64,000 nt of DNA from Sambucus nigra (GCA_949130495.1 OX422207.1:834432073-834496072), one strand, 5' to 3'. Numbered from the stretch's first letter, positions 23,703 to 37,147 are shown. Program-made: numbers and translations. Notes: a model not told the origin generated them from the letters alone.

Positions 23703-26700
23703 TCTATTTGATTTTATCAAACAAGTGTTTATTTTATTTTATCAGTTTGTATCAAATGGAATAGTTTTGTTCGTTACTACTTAAAATCGTGTTTACATGA
23801 TACATAATTTTGTAGTTTTATGTTGTTACTAGTACCCTTGTTTACATGGCTGAAATTTTTTAAATTAATTGAATCTTTATTTAACTCATTATTTAAATGC
23901 AGTTTTTTTCTTTGTTTAACAAAAGTTGTTGCACTAGCCGCCGCAAACTGATGAGCGACTCCACCTTAGCCGTCCTCATCGGGACTATGGATAGAGATTG
24001 GTGGAGATTATTATATCCGAAAATAGTCATACCTTTAAACTTTTCAACCAAACGAAGAAACATCTTCATGTACTTTTTTATACTTTGGGTTAATATTGAA
24101 TATCATGTTATTTTTATATTTTATAAGGATTCTGTCAAATAATCTATTTATGACGTTTCAGAAGTGAGGTCAATAGCTCAATGTAATGGTTTGATTATAT
24201 TGGTTAGTTCATCATCATCTATATTTTTTCCTCTATTATCCCTCTTATATACCGTATATCCTCGATTAATCTGTTAACAAGATTTTGAAGAATGAAACAA
24301 GGTCGCACATGTCATTTTTTCCCAAATAGTGGTATTTTTTTCTTGGCCTATGATTTATTATCGCTCTTTACAAATGGGAAGAACTTCCTTAATTTTACTA
24401 GGTTTTGAACCCTTTAAATCGTTGGCTCGTATATGTTTTGCATTCGAGAAACAAGTATATTATATCCCCTCACTATATTATACATTTATCTCTGCTAAAT
24501 GACCTTCCTACATATCCCATTATTATTGTTACTTGAAATTGATCAGAATTATGATGGGATGTTCGCCTAATAAAAATCCACAAGGAGAAGAAGGTGGCCC
24601 ACAGGAAGCTCCCTCTGGATTGAGGTAATCGCAGAGCAATCGCGAGTCCTTAATAGTCATCAGAAAAGATTAGCACGTTAGAGTCCATGTTCCATATCTT
24701 GTCATTAGAGATGATTACATGTAAGTAAAATCCACTTTCCTATTGTAACCATGTAGTATTTATATCGTAACTCTTTGGATTGTGTTCTTCTTCTTTTAAT
24801 TAACTTTTTCTTTATTTCTTTGTCATTTGATTTCTTTTCATTATTTTCATGATTTTATTTAGTTCATATGTAACCCTTTTAGAATCCTTGAGGCTTCAAC
24901 AGTAGCAACACTATATCTACAAATTTCATTACAATGTCTACATGGACATGTCTACAAATTTCACCCAAGTGCTACTCCATGGACATGTCTACAGATTTCA
25001 TTACAATGTCTCTATTTTCTGAATCATCTCAAGGTGAGTAAACATATTCTTTGCACTTCCTCACATGATATGAGTTGAAGTAACTCCATTATTGTCAGTT
25101 TAATAGCCACTTGGTATGGAATGCCAACGAGATCATCTTAACCTTTCTTGTAATAAATAACTAAATTTTCAATCTCTAGAATTAGATAATATATTGCATT
25201 CATAATAATCTATTTGCAAAATGGTTCCCTAGTTACTTTAGTGAGGAAATTCAATTTTGAATGGTATCTCACTTTATAAGTCAATCAAATAGTTTGGAAT
25301 TAGATTTAGGTTAGCATGTTTCACATAAACTTATGGTATGTTTTCTGAGGAGGAATGCATACATGTCAAAAGTACATCACTATATAGCTCTTCTTGCCAC
25401 TTGATGTCTAAAAGCCCCACACTTAAAGCTGTAAAGCTAGTTGGCCATGCTTTGGAGGAGCCACAAGATCCATAGTAGTACTTTTACTCATTAAAACTTC
25501 TGCCTGGACATACTCTTCCACCTTCTATGCATACTCCATTGCTAGCCCCAAATGGATTTATTTGTTTCAAAAATCAACTTGGTTTAGTAAAAAGCATTGG
25601 ATGCCATTAAATACCTATCAATGATTTTTCTTTCGAGCTCTCCCTTAATCTTGATCAAGTTCACAAAAGTTGAAATGGTCTGGAATATTCCTTCATGCTC
25701 AATCCTTGAATTCTTGCAAAAAGGATCTCCTTCATATGAATCCAGATCTCCTTTATCTCGGGTCAGCTCCAGATTCAAGGTTGATTATCACGCCACAATT
25801 CATCCCACCATACGCGAGCAGTCACTAACTTCACGCACTTACCACCAAATTATTTGTGAGTTATTGGTTTCTTGGAGGAAAAGGTGGGTACATCCCACAT
25901 TTGAAAAAGACGAGAGAACTCATCTACATCAATATTTATTCTCTATTTTGGGAAGGCTCTACGTGGAGGGGAAAATATATCATAAATTTGACATGAAGCC
26001 TTATAATGAAAACATTGAGAAGCATGGAAAACTCTGTCGTGAACGAACAAACAAATATATGATGACAACTAGGTAGATACACATCTCATTATTACTTAAC
26101 CTATTTATTTTTGTACGTGATGTATGGAACCTAGCCACTTCTTTTCTTAATTTCATTGAATATCTTGTCCAGATTATCGACAATAATAATGGAACACATA
26201 TGTGGCCTATGCCAGGATTGATGGTTGGTTTAAAGGCTTCTGGATCTAGTGTACTTGTGGCTACTTTAATATTTGAAAATCTTATGTTGATTTAGATCTA
26301 TGCTAGATTTTATTCATTTTTTGAGCGATTTATTATTACTATTTGGGGTAGGAAAAAGGGGGTCCATCAACTTTATTGCAATTATATATATGTTCATAGT
26401 AGATTCTATTTACATTGCTGACCATCCACCAGCCAATACATATAAAGAGCTGCAATTTCTTTCTTTTTTTATGTGTGTAAGATAAGAAGAAATTGGACTC
26501 TGAAGCAACTGCTCCATGAGAATGATCTGCCGAAGTATGTGATTTGAACACTTTATTTTCCCTTTTTTGTTTTCATAAATCTTTAGTTACTAAAGTCCTT
26601 TCGATGTATATACGTACACTTTAGCAATCCATAGTCTTTTCATTAGAACTTGCTCTTCCATTGATCATATATTCACACTAACTTCATTACTTCAATTTCT

Positions 26701-27270
26701 GATTTGGCTTTTCTTGTACCAACAAATTATGTTTTAAAGGTTAAAAGTCCTTCTCAGAAACGAGTGAGATGTCACTGAACTATTTTGCTAATATTTTTTT
26801 ATATAGCATTGAACACCACTTAGCTTTGTGCTTCTTAGAATCCTGCATACTTATTAAGCCCTTACTGAAACAATTTGGAGTAAACTATGTGAATTTTGTT
26901 TCATCATTAGTAGGACCATGTTATATTTCTGCCAGACAGTTAAATCTTTATGGACAATTGAAAGTCAACTACTTGAATTTGGTTTCTCCATACTTTTTTC
27001 TAGATCTATATATGTTTGAAATATAATAGACCATCGGTTCTTTCATGTTGCCTCAGTCGACATCCTATTCTACCTTCTGCTTTAAACGCTTTATTTCTTC
27101 TCATTGGTGTTTTTGTTGGTTTGGATTGCATTACATCTATTTATCCAAATTCTCACCGTGCTCATTTCTTATTATTGCTTGTTACTTATTAGGGGAAAAC
27201 GTTGCTTTTGTAGTATTTGTGGTTGTGAATCAGGACTAAAAAAGCTTAACCAAAGTCACTAAATTGTCCC
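23703..27270 (+). other. CACTA interior, no assigned gene
   Basis: AT-rich, intron-like sequence. Open frames at 23897-24142 (81 codons) and 25597-26076 (159 codons) show no domain I recognise. No transposase motif was found on either strand by eye. Other captured exons may be hidden here. Confidence 0.35.
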
Positions 27271-27378
27271 TGCTTTGACTGCAACATATGCTTGGATTTT
27301 TTGAACAATCCAGTTGTTACCCTCTGTGGACATCTCTATTGTTGGCTGTGCCTTTAAAAGTGGTTCCGATTTCAGAGT
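27271..27378 (+). pseudogene. Captured fragment of an RMA-type RING E3 ubiquitin ligase
   Basis: Plus-strand frame reads [20 protein letters not shown] then HLYCWLCL, the RING-HC start typical of plant RMA (RING membrane-anchor) ligases: C-x2-[10 protein letters not shown]-[FY]-C-W-x-C. An in-frame TAA at 27355 replaces the residue before K-W, so translation would stop inside the RING, and the membrane anchor is absent. RMA proteins are ER-anchored E3 ligases. Only about 36 codons are recognisable. Confidence 0.82.
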
Positions 27379-27813
27379 GACTGTTTCTGAGTATGAACAC
27401 ACTTCAAGGATTTTAAAGTTCAAGGGATTCTTTGAAAATTTGGCATCACTTCCTTTAAAGTGGGATTGTGACTTGACTTTTTGTAAAATTTGAAATTAAA
27501 TATGATCCACAAACATAAATTAAGATTTGTCTAGTTATAAAGATGGAAATTAGTTTCAAACAGTTCACTTTTGTGAAGGGGTGCACCAAACGATGAGTGG
27601 TTTGGTTATGCTATTTTTTATTTCTTATTTTTTTGTAAAGTATTTCTCGAAGGCCATACTTATATTCATCCCGTCTTCCATTGCCACTATTTTAAAGTTG
27701 TACATAGTCACATAAAACATGTTTATTGTGTACCATCTTTTACTAATTTATATCTAATTAATTAGTTATTGATGTTTGTGTTTTTAAGTGTGTTTGATCT
27801 TTTCTGATTTCAG

Positions 27814-28028
27814 GTTTCAAATGAGTAAGGTCTATTACATATCAAAGGGAACACTAAATGTTGCAAAAAAGCAGTACAAAACTGTAAAAAAATCATTATA
27901 AGATGACTTTGAATGAAAATTCTGAAGTGGAGGAAGCAAGTAATGGAGAAACTTATATTCCTGAAACAAAATTGAATTTTGTACCAATTGTGAGTTGGGT
28001 CCATATGTCAATAAGAATGAGCTTGTGG
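27814..28028 (+). pseudogene. Captured exon of replication protein A 70-kDa subunit
   Basis: Acceptor-like TTTCAG lies at 27808-27813 and a GTAAG donor at 28029. The frame begins MSKVYYISKGTLNVAKKQYK, breaks within a few codons (stops near 27899), then resumes as MTLNENSEVEEASNGETYIP, ETKLNFVPI and, after a small frame change, ELGPYVNKNELV. This is the OB-fold region of plant RPA1 that binds single-stranded DNA in replication and repair. Two frame disruptions make it a pseudogene. The retained splice sites show it was captured from genomic DNA, not cDNA. Confidence 0.88.
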
Positions 28029-28266
28029 GTAAGGATTTCCAGTAAATGATGTCTTTATGTGTGAACTATTTTTGTTACTATGCAGGATTTTACTTATTGT
28101 TTACTCTAACCTAATGAACCATATACTTCTCAATTATTTAGGTCAATTATTAGTAAAGGTCAAAACCAAGCACCAACAGAGAAATTGTGGAATTTTATAT
28201 CACAACCATTGGAGAAAAGGTGGTCCACTAATTCACTGTTCAAGGGTTCTAGCTACTATTGTGAGA

Positions 28267-29795
<1,529 letters not shown>

Positions 29796-29987
29796 TGCAA
29801 TGGTGTAGTAGCTATTGAATCGGATAAGGCAAGCAGCGACATGAACATCGTAGTAAATGCTGACCACCAAATAAAAAAACTGAACACAAGGTTCTCGAAA
29901 TCACTAAATTTCTCAGGGGAAAATTCTACTACTCCAATATTGGATGCCATTTTATATCCAACTCACATTAAGAAACTTTCGATTCAG
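29796..29987 (+). pseudogene. Unidentified captured exon, 64 open codons
   Basis: Flanked by a pyrimidine tract and TTTCAG acceptor (to 29795) and a CAG/GTAAAA donor (29985-29993). All 64 codons are open in one frame: CNGVVAIESDKASSDMNIVV ... FSKSLNFSGENSTTPILDAI ... THIKKLSIQ. The coding-like composition contrasts with the AT-rich surroundings. I do not recognise the gene. By analogy with its neighbours it is probably another host exon carried by the CACTA element. Confidence 0.5.
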
Positions 29988-30602
29988 GTAAAACATCTTT
30001 TTATCCTATTTTGTTAAAATAACTAAAATCTCTTTTTATCCAACTCAGTTTGTTTTTTCCATTAGTTCCATTAATCAGTTATGTAGTAAATGTTTGCATT
30101 TCTTAGCATTTCCAATGCTATATACATTTCATGTGATGCCCATCTTTTTTTCTTCTACAGAATACATACGCACTATAAATTTTCATTGTTATATTTTTAT
30201 TTAATTAAAAAGTACCTTTTGTTTCTTTGCAACTTTAGAATGAATTATAGAAATGCACAATTGACTATTGGTTTATTTTGGACTAATAATTTAAAGAAAC
30301 TTCATAAGACTAATTATCTTACAATTACTTTACTATTAACATAGCATGCAAGTTAATATGTAGTTTTTTGTTGCTATGTCCATTGTTTCTCTATTTTCAA
30401 TCACAATTTTTTTATGTTTGAAATAAGGTATTCATATATGTAAGCGATCAAATGCCATAAATTATATATTGATTATTTGAATATTGGTGGATGGTTAATG
30501 TGAATTTTCTTTATTATGTACTTATGACCGAAATTCATGTTATTATTATTGATACTACATGTTAAGTTATGTATATGTGATTAAAAAAATAAATTGCGTA
30601 TC
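29988..30602 (+). other. CACTA interior, nothing recognised
   Basis: AT-rich, no supported feature. Confidence 0.4.
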
Positions 30603-30750
30603 ACTGTTGTTAAAGGCGTGCCTAGGCTTCAGGCTTACCTTGGATCGACATCATAGCCTTGCCACACTTGGGCTCGGCTCCTTCAATAAGGTGCGTGCCT
30701 TGTACGGTTAGGCTCGAGGCTTAAAATGCGGCTCAAACGCGCCTTCTTAA
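30603..30750. mobile_element. Fragment of a hAT-type MITE
   Basis: Starts CACTGTTGTTAAAGGCGTGC and continues GCCTAGGCTTCAGGC and related GGC-rich runs. It resembles one terminal part of the complete MITE at 59901-60327 read in reverse. No duplication or second end identified. Confidence 0.5.
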
Positions 30751-31205
30751 TTTTTTTTGGATAACTCCCCAAATACAAGAATGGATCAATTGATATACTT
30801 ATTTTACATATTTTCCAATGAAATAAAGAAGATTAGATAATTCTCCACCCCAAAACTAAGCAAAGTAAGTCCTTGAGATTCCTAGGGAAATTTTATCTTT
30901 CTCAAAAGAAACAAACAAAATTTTACTCCAATAATGTTGCAACTTAGAACAATTTGTATGTTGATTTTGATTTTTTCTTTTCACACACAATAGTATTTAT
31001 TATTTCAATATTTCAATATATTTTCTTTTGTTGATTATTAGATAGTCAAATTTACACAAATTTGATATTTAAATATATATTTTTTCATATGGTAGTATAA
31101 GCTCTATTTCCTTTTGACTTGTATCTTCATTACCATGTATAATAATAGTTTCTACTATATATTTCTTATTTTGGATCACGAATGATATTATTTATAAATA
31201 TAAAA

Positions 31206-31736
31206 CCCTATGCAGCCTTCTGTTTTTTGTGGGATTTCTTTGAAACATCCGACCACAGCCAATGGGGTACCTTTTCTCAGTTTTCAAAAGAGAATCTTGA
31301 GAAACTTGTCTCGAAAGACAGCTTGCATTATGACGTCGTTTGCTTTCATTATTACATCCAGTTCCATTTATATTTACAATTGTCAGAAGCTTCAGCATAC
31401 GCAAGAAAGAAGGGGGTGGTGTTGAAAGGGGACCTCCCTATTGGCGTGGACAGAAATAGTGTTGATACCTGGGTGAATCCAAATTTGTTTCGCATGAACA
31501 CCTCTACTGGTGCACCTCCGGACTATTTCGATAAAAATGGGAAAAATTGGGGATTCCCCACTTATAATTGGGAAGAAATGTCGAAAGATAACTATGCTTG
31601 GTGGCGTGCCCGTTTAACTCAGATGTCAAAGTACTTCACAGCTTACAGGGTTGATCATATATTGGGTTTCTTTAGAATCTGGGAGCTTCCATATCACGCA
31701 ATGACAGGTCTGGTTGGGAAGTTTAGACCATCCATC
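31206..31736 (+). pseudogene. DPE2: Captured fragment of 4-alpha-glucanotransferase DPE2
   Basis: 177 consecutive open codons matching the GH77 catalytic region of plant DPE2, the cytosolic enzyme that uses maltose from starch breakdown. Runs include PYAAFCFLWDFFETSDHSQW, LHYDVVCFHYYIQFHL, KGVVLKGDLPIGVDRNSVDT, FRMNTSTGAPPDYFDKNG and YFTAYRVDHILGFFRIWELP. The R-x-D-H motif that in GH77 carries the nucleophile is present as YRVDH. The normal enzyme is over 900 residues; N-terminal starch-binding domains and the C-terminus are absent, and homology stops at KFRPSI before 11 unrelated codons and a stop. No intron interrupts this stretch, so it is either a single exon piece or RNA-derived. Confidence 0.95.
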
Positions 31737-32528
31737 ATAAATAATGTAATGCCTATCAATCAATCTTAGGTCCCTTGCATACTTACACTTTTTTCTTTAT
31801 CTCGCTTTTCATCTGTCTCAAATTTGTCTTCTCGTCTGCTTTTGATTGTTGAACATGTTTCTCGACTTCAGGACCCCAAACCAGCCTGGTAGCTCTTTTA
31901 TGATTTCTTCAAATTTTACATTATGAATTTCCCTATGTGGCTTAACGAAATCCAGACTTGTGGGCAATCAACTCTATTTGACATGCTTGTATATATCCAG
32001 GATACTGCAACTCATTGGTAGCTCATTTTTGTACGCATTACCTTATCATTGGCATTTCTTTGTCTAATTATGTATTTCTTAATTGATATTGTGAATATCA
32101 ATTAAGGGTGTATCATTGACACATCTTGTATCTGACGTTCGATTATCTTGTAATTAAAACGATTTAGTATTTAGAAGATTCTTGGCTTGAAAATGGAGTT
32201 TGTGAAGGTTCGATTTTTAACTGTGACTGAGAATTGAAGGGGAAAAGGAGAAGGAAGGGAAAGGAATTGAAACTCACTTTTCAACTATGTCCATTCATAA
32301 CCGTTACTGTAGCGTAATGTCCCAAAGAGGCCCATTACACTACCGTAACGGGTGCCTCGGCCATGAAATTTATTAGCACAAATGTTTCAGACTGGAACAT
32401 AATCAGGTCCGATACGTATACATAGTGATCACTATTTAAAACCATGGTTGATTCTTGTAGTATTTGAAGTTTTTATTTTCTTCCCTGAAAAATGCAGCAT
32501 GTGATGAAGCAAATTCATTTTAGTGCAG
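31737..32528 (+). other. CACTA interior between captured fragments
   Basis: AT-rich. 32290-32445 contains CCGTTACTGTAGCGTAAT and inverted-type pieces and ends near ATTTAAAACCATGG, reminiscent of a degenerate MITE; ends not defined. Confidence 0.35.
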
Positions 32529-32691
32529 ATGTGTATATTTTGCTTCCCCACTTCCTCAGTTATTCCGCTCCATGACCATCCAGGGATGACTGTTCTGAGC
32601 AAAGTTCTTTATGGTTCCATGCACGTAAAATCCTATGATTGGGTTGAGCCTCCCCGCATTCACAAAAGCAAGGGAATTGGTCAATCCCCAG
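32529..32691 (+). pseudogene. Captured exon of plant cysteine oxidase
   Basis: Follows GTGCAG acceptor (32523-32528), ends at CAG/GT (32691/32692). Reads [51 protein letters not shown]. This is the start of the cupin of plant cysteine oxidases (PCO), which oxidise the N-terminal Cys of ERF-VII factors in oxygen sensing. Both His of HDH, the first two iron ligands, are kept; the third ligand and the rest of the cupin are missing. The canonical MGIF has become MCIF. No stop within the exon. Confidence 0.93.
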
Positions 32692-33279
32692 GTTTCATTC
32701 TAAATTCATTTGCAAAACTTCTGTCACAGGAGTTTCAAAACTGAGATTCATTTCTTGATTTATGTTTATTGTTTTTCTGTCATAATTCTTTAACTTCTCG
32801 TGTTAAACTTAAAACACTGACCTTGTTAGAAAATGAGACAATCCTTAAAAGGTGTGATTATAATGCTGCATGTCTGTACCATATTAGTACACAGGGTTCA
32901 AAATCTCGGTCATGGTATCGGGCGATACGCAACAATACGCTATTTAGAGAGCCTAAAATATTCCGCAAAATATATAGGAGATTCTATAAAGATAAGATTA
33001 ATAATGCGGATCAATTAGATAACTTCAAAACCATAATTTAATATGCATAGTAATATTTAATTGTTTATACAAACACACGTCGGCTTGTCAGCTTCAATAT
33101 TCCATAATACATCAATAGTAAGTTAGCAAAACAATCTAATGCAACATAAACTTTCATTTGACGCTGAAAAGAATTGTATGGCTTCATTTTCTTTGTTTCT
33201 TGCATGATATTTCAATATTTTCATGTGTCTATTACTATGCAAGGTCTAAGAATTGACATCTTGATGCGTATGTATGCAG
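32692..33279 (+). other. CACTA interior between captured fragments
   Basis: No supported gene. 32895-32960 (GGTTCAAAATCTCGGTCATG) resembles a common dispersed plant repeat but has no defined ends. Confidence 0.35.
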
Positions 33280-33423
33280 GTCTTGAGGGCAGCAAATGTG
33301 GGTGATAGTGGATTCATGCTATTTCGAGAGGGAGTGGTGATATATCAATCACCAAAGCAACAACGCAGTTTTAATTGTCCATATCAATTAGGAGCTACCA
33401 AAGACCATCCAAGTATAGCACAG
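33280..33423 (+). pseudogene. Captured exon of a PP2C-family protein phosphatase
   Basis: Bounded by ATGCAG (to 33279) and CAG/GTTTG (33421-33428). 48 open codons: VLRAANVGDSGFMLFREGVV, IYQSPKQQRSFNCPYQLG, then KDHPSIAQ. The A-N-[VL]-G-D-S-G-F motif with YQSP and F-N-x-P-Y-Q-L is characteristic of the plant PP2C subgroup related to PP2C 26/55/80. It supplies part of the phosphatase core only; the N- and C-terminal metal-binding motifs are absent. Confidence 0.88.
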
Positions 33424-33616
33424 GTTTGTTGAATTGAAATTGTATTTGACACTATCCAAGTCACGTTATCCATTAAAACGATTTAAGGGCCATAATGCAA
33501 TTTTTTGAAACATGACTAAGGTTCTACTATATCAATATAGCCAATTTTACATTTTAAAAAAGTTTAATGAGAGAAGATTAATGGGAGTGCCATGAACTTC
33601 TTACTGTCTGCATTCC

Positions 33617-33788
33617 CTTAGAATATATTAGAGTTTATGAGACTGAAATCCTGTAAACACTTTTTTACAAATAATTATGGAAAAAAATTAATTTTCCATA
33701 ACCTTATATACAAGGAATGAGGGTCACTCCTATCATTAGTCCTACTCTTTGCAAATTCTTAGAATATATTAGAGTTTATGAGACTGAA
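33617..33788. repeat. 31-bp direct repeat pair
   Basis: 33617-33647 and 33758-33788 are near-identical (CTTAGAATATATTAGAG...), period 141 bp. One copy lies inside the loop of the inverted repeat described next. Confidence 0.85.
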
Positions 33789-33861
33789 TCTGAAGCAAAA
33801 GCTCTTTGTATGTAATCACGAGCAGGAGTAGGACTAATGATAGGAGTGACCCTCATTCCTT
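33712..33861. repeat. Perfect 36-bp inverted repeat with 78-nt loop
   Basis: 33712-33747 is the exact reverse complement of 33826-33861. The transcript would form an uninterrupted 36-bp hairpin. It may be a MITE or duplication scar, or a source of small RNA; there is no direct evidence of expression. Confidence 0.9.
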
Positions 33862-33866
33862 ACCCC

Positions 33867-34160
33867 CTAATAGGGCCAAAAAACAATTTTGTGAGAGATT
33901 TTAGATAAAGGAAAATCAGTTATCCAATGATGGTTTATAGGATCTCTATCCAGTCTTTCAAACAACATTACTCCATTAGAACACTTTTCCCAGGTGAATT
34001 TGCAACCAATGTATCCCATATCTTGAAGGTAACTATTTTGAATACAGTCCATTATGTCACTAGCAGCTCCCACATCAATAGGATTTCCTCCTACCTTTTC
34101 TTTTGCAGAGCATACTGTATTGAAATCACCTCCAAATAAGAGAGGCTTTGAATGAGGCAA
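33867..34160 (-). pseudogene. L1-type LINE endonuclease fragment
   Basis: 97 open codons on the minus strand: PLLFGGDFNTVCSAKEKVGG, then CIQNSYLQDMGYIGCKFTWE and LFERLDRDPINHHW. This is the C-terminal part of an APE-type endonuclease of plant L1 LINEs (GDFN, FTW, R-L-D-R motifs). No RT follows. It is opposite in direction to the captured host fragments. Confidence 0.85.
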
Positions 34161-35059
34161 ACACTATGCAACCTTCATTATAATTGAGGCATACAATGTG
34201 TAGCCTTCATTCTAATCTTAATGGTTCACCAGTTGATTACACACTGTACACAATGTATGCTCTTTCCAATTACGAAGTGTATTCTCTGTTAATTAAACAA
34301 TACCTGTTCAAGTTTAAACTTTCAATTACACAGTTTATGGATCATGCTTTCATCAACACCATCATGTATACTCTCGGTTACCCTCTTTTACTTTTAAATA
34401 CATAGTTTATGTATTCATCTTCTAATGCTTACTTATATGTTTAATTTTTTCTCAGGTAAGGATTCTGCAGTTTGTGTATTCCATTTTTACCCATTTTTTT
34501 ATTTGTTCGATTTTACCGACTCAAGATTAACCCGATAACAAATGGGGAAGAACGGGCCAGATAACAAATGGGGCAGAATGAACCAGCAACCCAATGACTG
34601 AAATCATACCAACAGCAGCAAAACCAAGCACTACCAAGTGAAACCAAACGGACTAAGAACTGCGAAGTGAAAATTGACCTAGCACTGCCAAGTGAAAAGG
34701 GACCAAGCACTGCCAAGTGTTGATTCAAAGATGGCCGCAACTACCTTTTGTAGGAGAATTTTTAGAAGGTTGCCCTGTATTTCAATTTTACATTTTGTTG
34801 GATTGGTTGTTGCCCTTTGGGTGGATAGTCCAATAAATAAAGGAGACTTTGTCCATTTTTTTTAAATTGAGACTTTTTATTTGAGGCACAATGTAATTTT
34901 CTTTAATGAATATTGTATATTTCAAGTTATATATGAATTTGTTTGATGAAATCTAGACTATTTGAATATTGTTCAACTATTTATTATCTATTTACAAGGG
35001 TTGATTTAACTATAAATAATAGTTGTTTATTGATGGAGTAATGATTTTTTTTTAATTTT
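34161..35059 (+). other. CACTA interior near the right end
   Basis: AT-rich apart from the short minisatellite at 34628-34720. No gene recognised. Confidence 0.4.
34628..34720. repeat. Short minisatellite, four units
   Basis: GCACTGCCAAGTG-type units start at 34628, 34657, 34682 and 34706 (spacing 29, 25 and 24 bp). Confidence 0.75.
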
Positions 35060-35352
35060 TATATCAACATTTATGTCAGTTTTGATAAAAATCTCATAAA
35101 AATTACTAAAATTGACATAAATGTGATGTTATTTATATCAGTTTTTCGTGAAAATGTGATTAAAAACATGGTGAATACAGTAGTTTTTATGTGTGTTCTT
35201 AAAAACTGAGATAAATGTGATCTTATTTATGTCAGTTTTATGAACATTTATGTCAGGGCTTTATATGTCAGTTTTGAAAAATTCTAAAACTGACATAAAT
35301 GGTCATTTATGTCAGTTTTTGACTGACATAAATGATCATTTTTCTTGTAGTG
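35060..35352 (-). repeat. CACTA right TIR and subterminal repeats
   Basis: At least seven TTTATGTCAGTTT-type units in both orientations, ending TTTTTCTTGTAGTG, the inverted CACTA terminus. Confidence 0.88.
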
Positions 35353-35355
35353 TAT
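35353..35355. repeat. CACTA target duplication TAT (right)
   Basis: Matches 20246-20248. Confidence 0.88.
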
Positions 35356-35477
35356 CTTTATGCTCTCTATAAAATTAACCTCTACCCTCAGGAAAAGGGG
35401 AATGCAATTCATGTTATTTCAAATTAATCAATAAAGAGAGAGAAACACCTCGTGGAAGTATGCACATTATCGAATAA
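35356..35477 (+). repeat. Tat-type LTR, segment 2
   Basis: 122 bp between the CACTA element and element B. Contains CTCTATAAAATT and CCTCGTGGAAG, read here as the continuation of the LTR begun at 20080. Confidence 0.5.
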
Positions 35478-36249
35478 TGTAAGGACACAAGTCTCCGATT
35501 GAGTCTTAATGTAGTGTTGGCTCAATTCTGGATAAAAACATTTGAGTCATAGGATATATTTCTTGACCATCCATCAAGCCTATGACATGTTAAATTTGAA
35601 GACGTTGCGGCCTACTTATCAAGAGAACATTATTGTTGGTTTACATGTGCCTCGTTTCACGTCATTAACTTCGTTCCAATCTCTCCTAATCTATGAATGA
35701 ATTACATATATATATATAGGAGCTTGGAATAATTTTTTAATGGGAGTAATTTTATCTTAAAATAAATTTTATTTTCAGAAGGTTACATTAGAACTTTGTA
35801 TAAAAAGTTTTTGGGCTTGATTTTAAAAATGACCATTCTGGTATTTCGTTCGAAATTATCGTTCGAACGAGAAGGTCATTTAAATGAGAATTTCGTTCCT
35901 ACGAGTTTGCCAATGATTTTTCCCAATTGGCCTCCGGAACCTCGTTAGAAGGTCGTTTGAATGAGACTTCGTTCGAACGAAAATCTCACTCGAACGAGAT
36001 TTTTGGGAGGGAAATTTTTTGGCAGTTTTAACCCATTTTCCCACTACTTTGTCCCACTATCTTATGACAGTTTTAAAGGCAACTTCGGGACAGACCTTTG
36101 CTAAGAATTTTGCAACCTCCTTGTGAGCTTTCTGAGAGCCAATATTTCATAACAAAAGTGCCAGTTTTCATGTGTCAAAATTAATTAGAAATTCTCTTAT
36201 ACACATGTGTTTTCACCCATAAAATCAGTTTATGTTTATTCCAAGTTCT

Positions 36250-36316
<67 letters not shown>

Positions 36317-37081
36317 TGCTCGGAGTTATTTGGCAACATTAGTTCATCTCTACCACAAGAATTAGAAGTTTGGGTTGCTTCTATATCCCTGAAAGAAGAA
36401 GAAGCTTTTGTTTTGCCGCGACATTCTCATATGGTGAAAGGCACCATATGTGGTTGATGGTTGCTTGGTCTCAATTGGTGGACTCCAAGGTTTCATTGGA
36501 CTCCGGGATTATTCTCTAGGTAGAGGTTTTAGTTCAAAGGAGTGCGTCAAGGCTTGAAGGGAGTCGAGTCAATTGTGTAAGTCCTCTTGCCGAGTCTTTG
36601 TAAAATTCATACCGTACTTAGTGAATTTGTTAGGCCACGGCCATCCGAGGTTTTTTTCCGATTTGGGTTTTTTCTCGTACATCGCCGTGTTGTGGGATTG
36701 TGAATTTATTTTATCTTTTGCAAAAATCACCTAGAACTCATGCTTAGGGTAAAAATATAAAATTGGGTTTAATTCGCATTTTTGATTAAATTGGTGCATG
36801 TTTAATTATTTGGATAAATTTATTTAAGTTAATTTAATTCAAGTTGGAACTAAATTAATTGGTTATTAGTCTTGTCAAATTTATTTAAACTTGATAGTTA
36901 AATTAATTTGGTTTGAGTGAATTTAAAGTGTGTGTGAGTTTGCTTTAATTCGCTTTGCTGTGTTTAATTTTAATTTTTTTTAAGAAATTAAAATTTGTCA
37001 ATTGGGTGTGTTGAACCATCTTTATTCCGCATTAAAGGAAATTTATTTTTATAAAATTAAAATTGGGGTATGTTTCCAACA
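35478..37081 (+). repeat. Element B 5' LTR
   Basis: Contains a TATA-like run (35706-35718), a block of TTCGAACGA palindromes (35850-35999), an AT microsatellite (36249-36314) absent from the 3' LTR, and a conserved Copia U5 part (CCGTCCGAGG near 36642, then CTCGTACATC near 36673). Confidence 0.9.
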
Positions 37082-37083
37082 AG

Positions 37084-37101
37084 TGGTATCGGATTCGAAG
37101 C
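37084..37101 (+). other. Primer binding site of element B
   Basis: TGGTATCGGATTCGAAGC, two bases after the LTR end. The first seven bases match the tRNA-iMet site; the rest is altered. Confidence 0.7.
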
Positions 37102-37147
37102 GCTAATTTATTGCGTTAAGGTCCTTTTAAATATTTTTTTGACTAAA

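Noticed and set aside
25597..26076. 159-codon ORF inside the CACTA element
   Set aside because: No recognisable domain on either strand, low-complexity borders; left as unassigned rather than called a gene.
32290..32445. Possible MITE between the DPE2 and PCO fragments
   Set aside because: Only one plausible terminus; no inverted partner or duplication could be placed.
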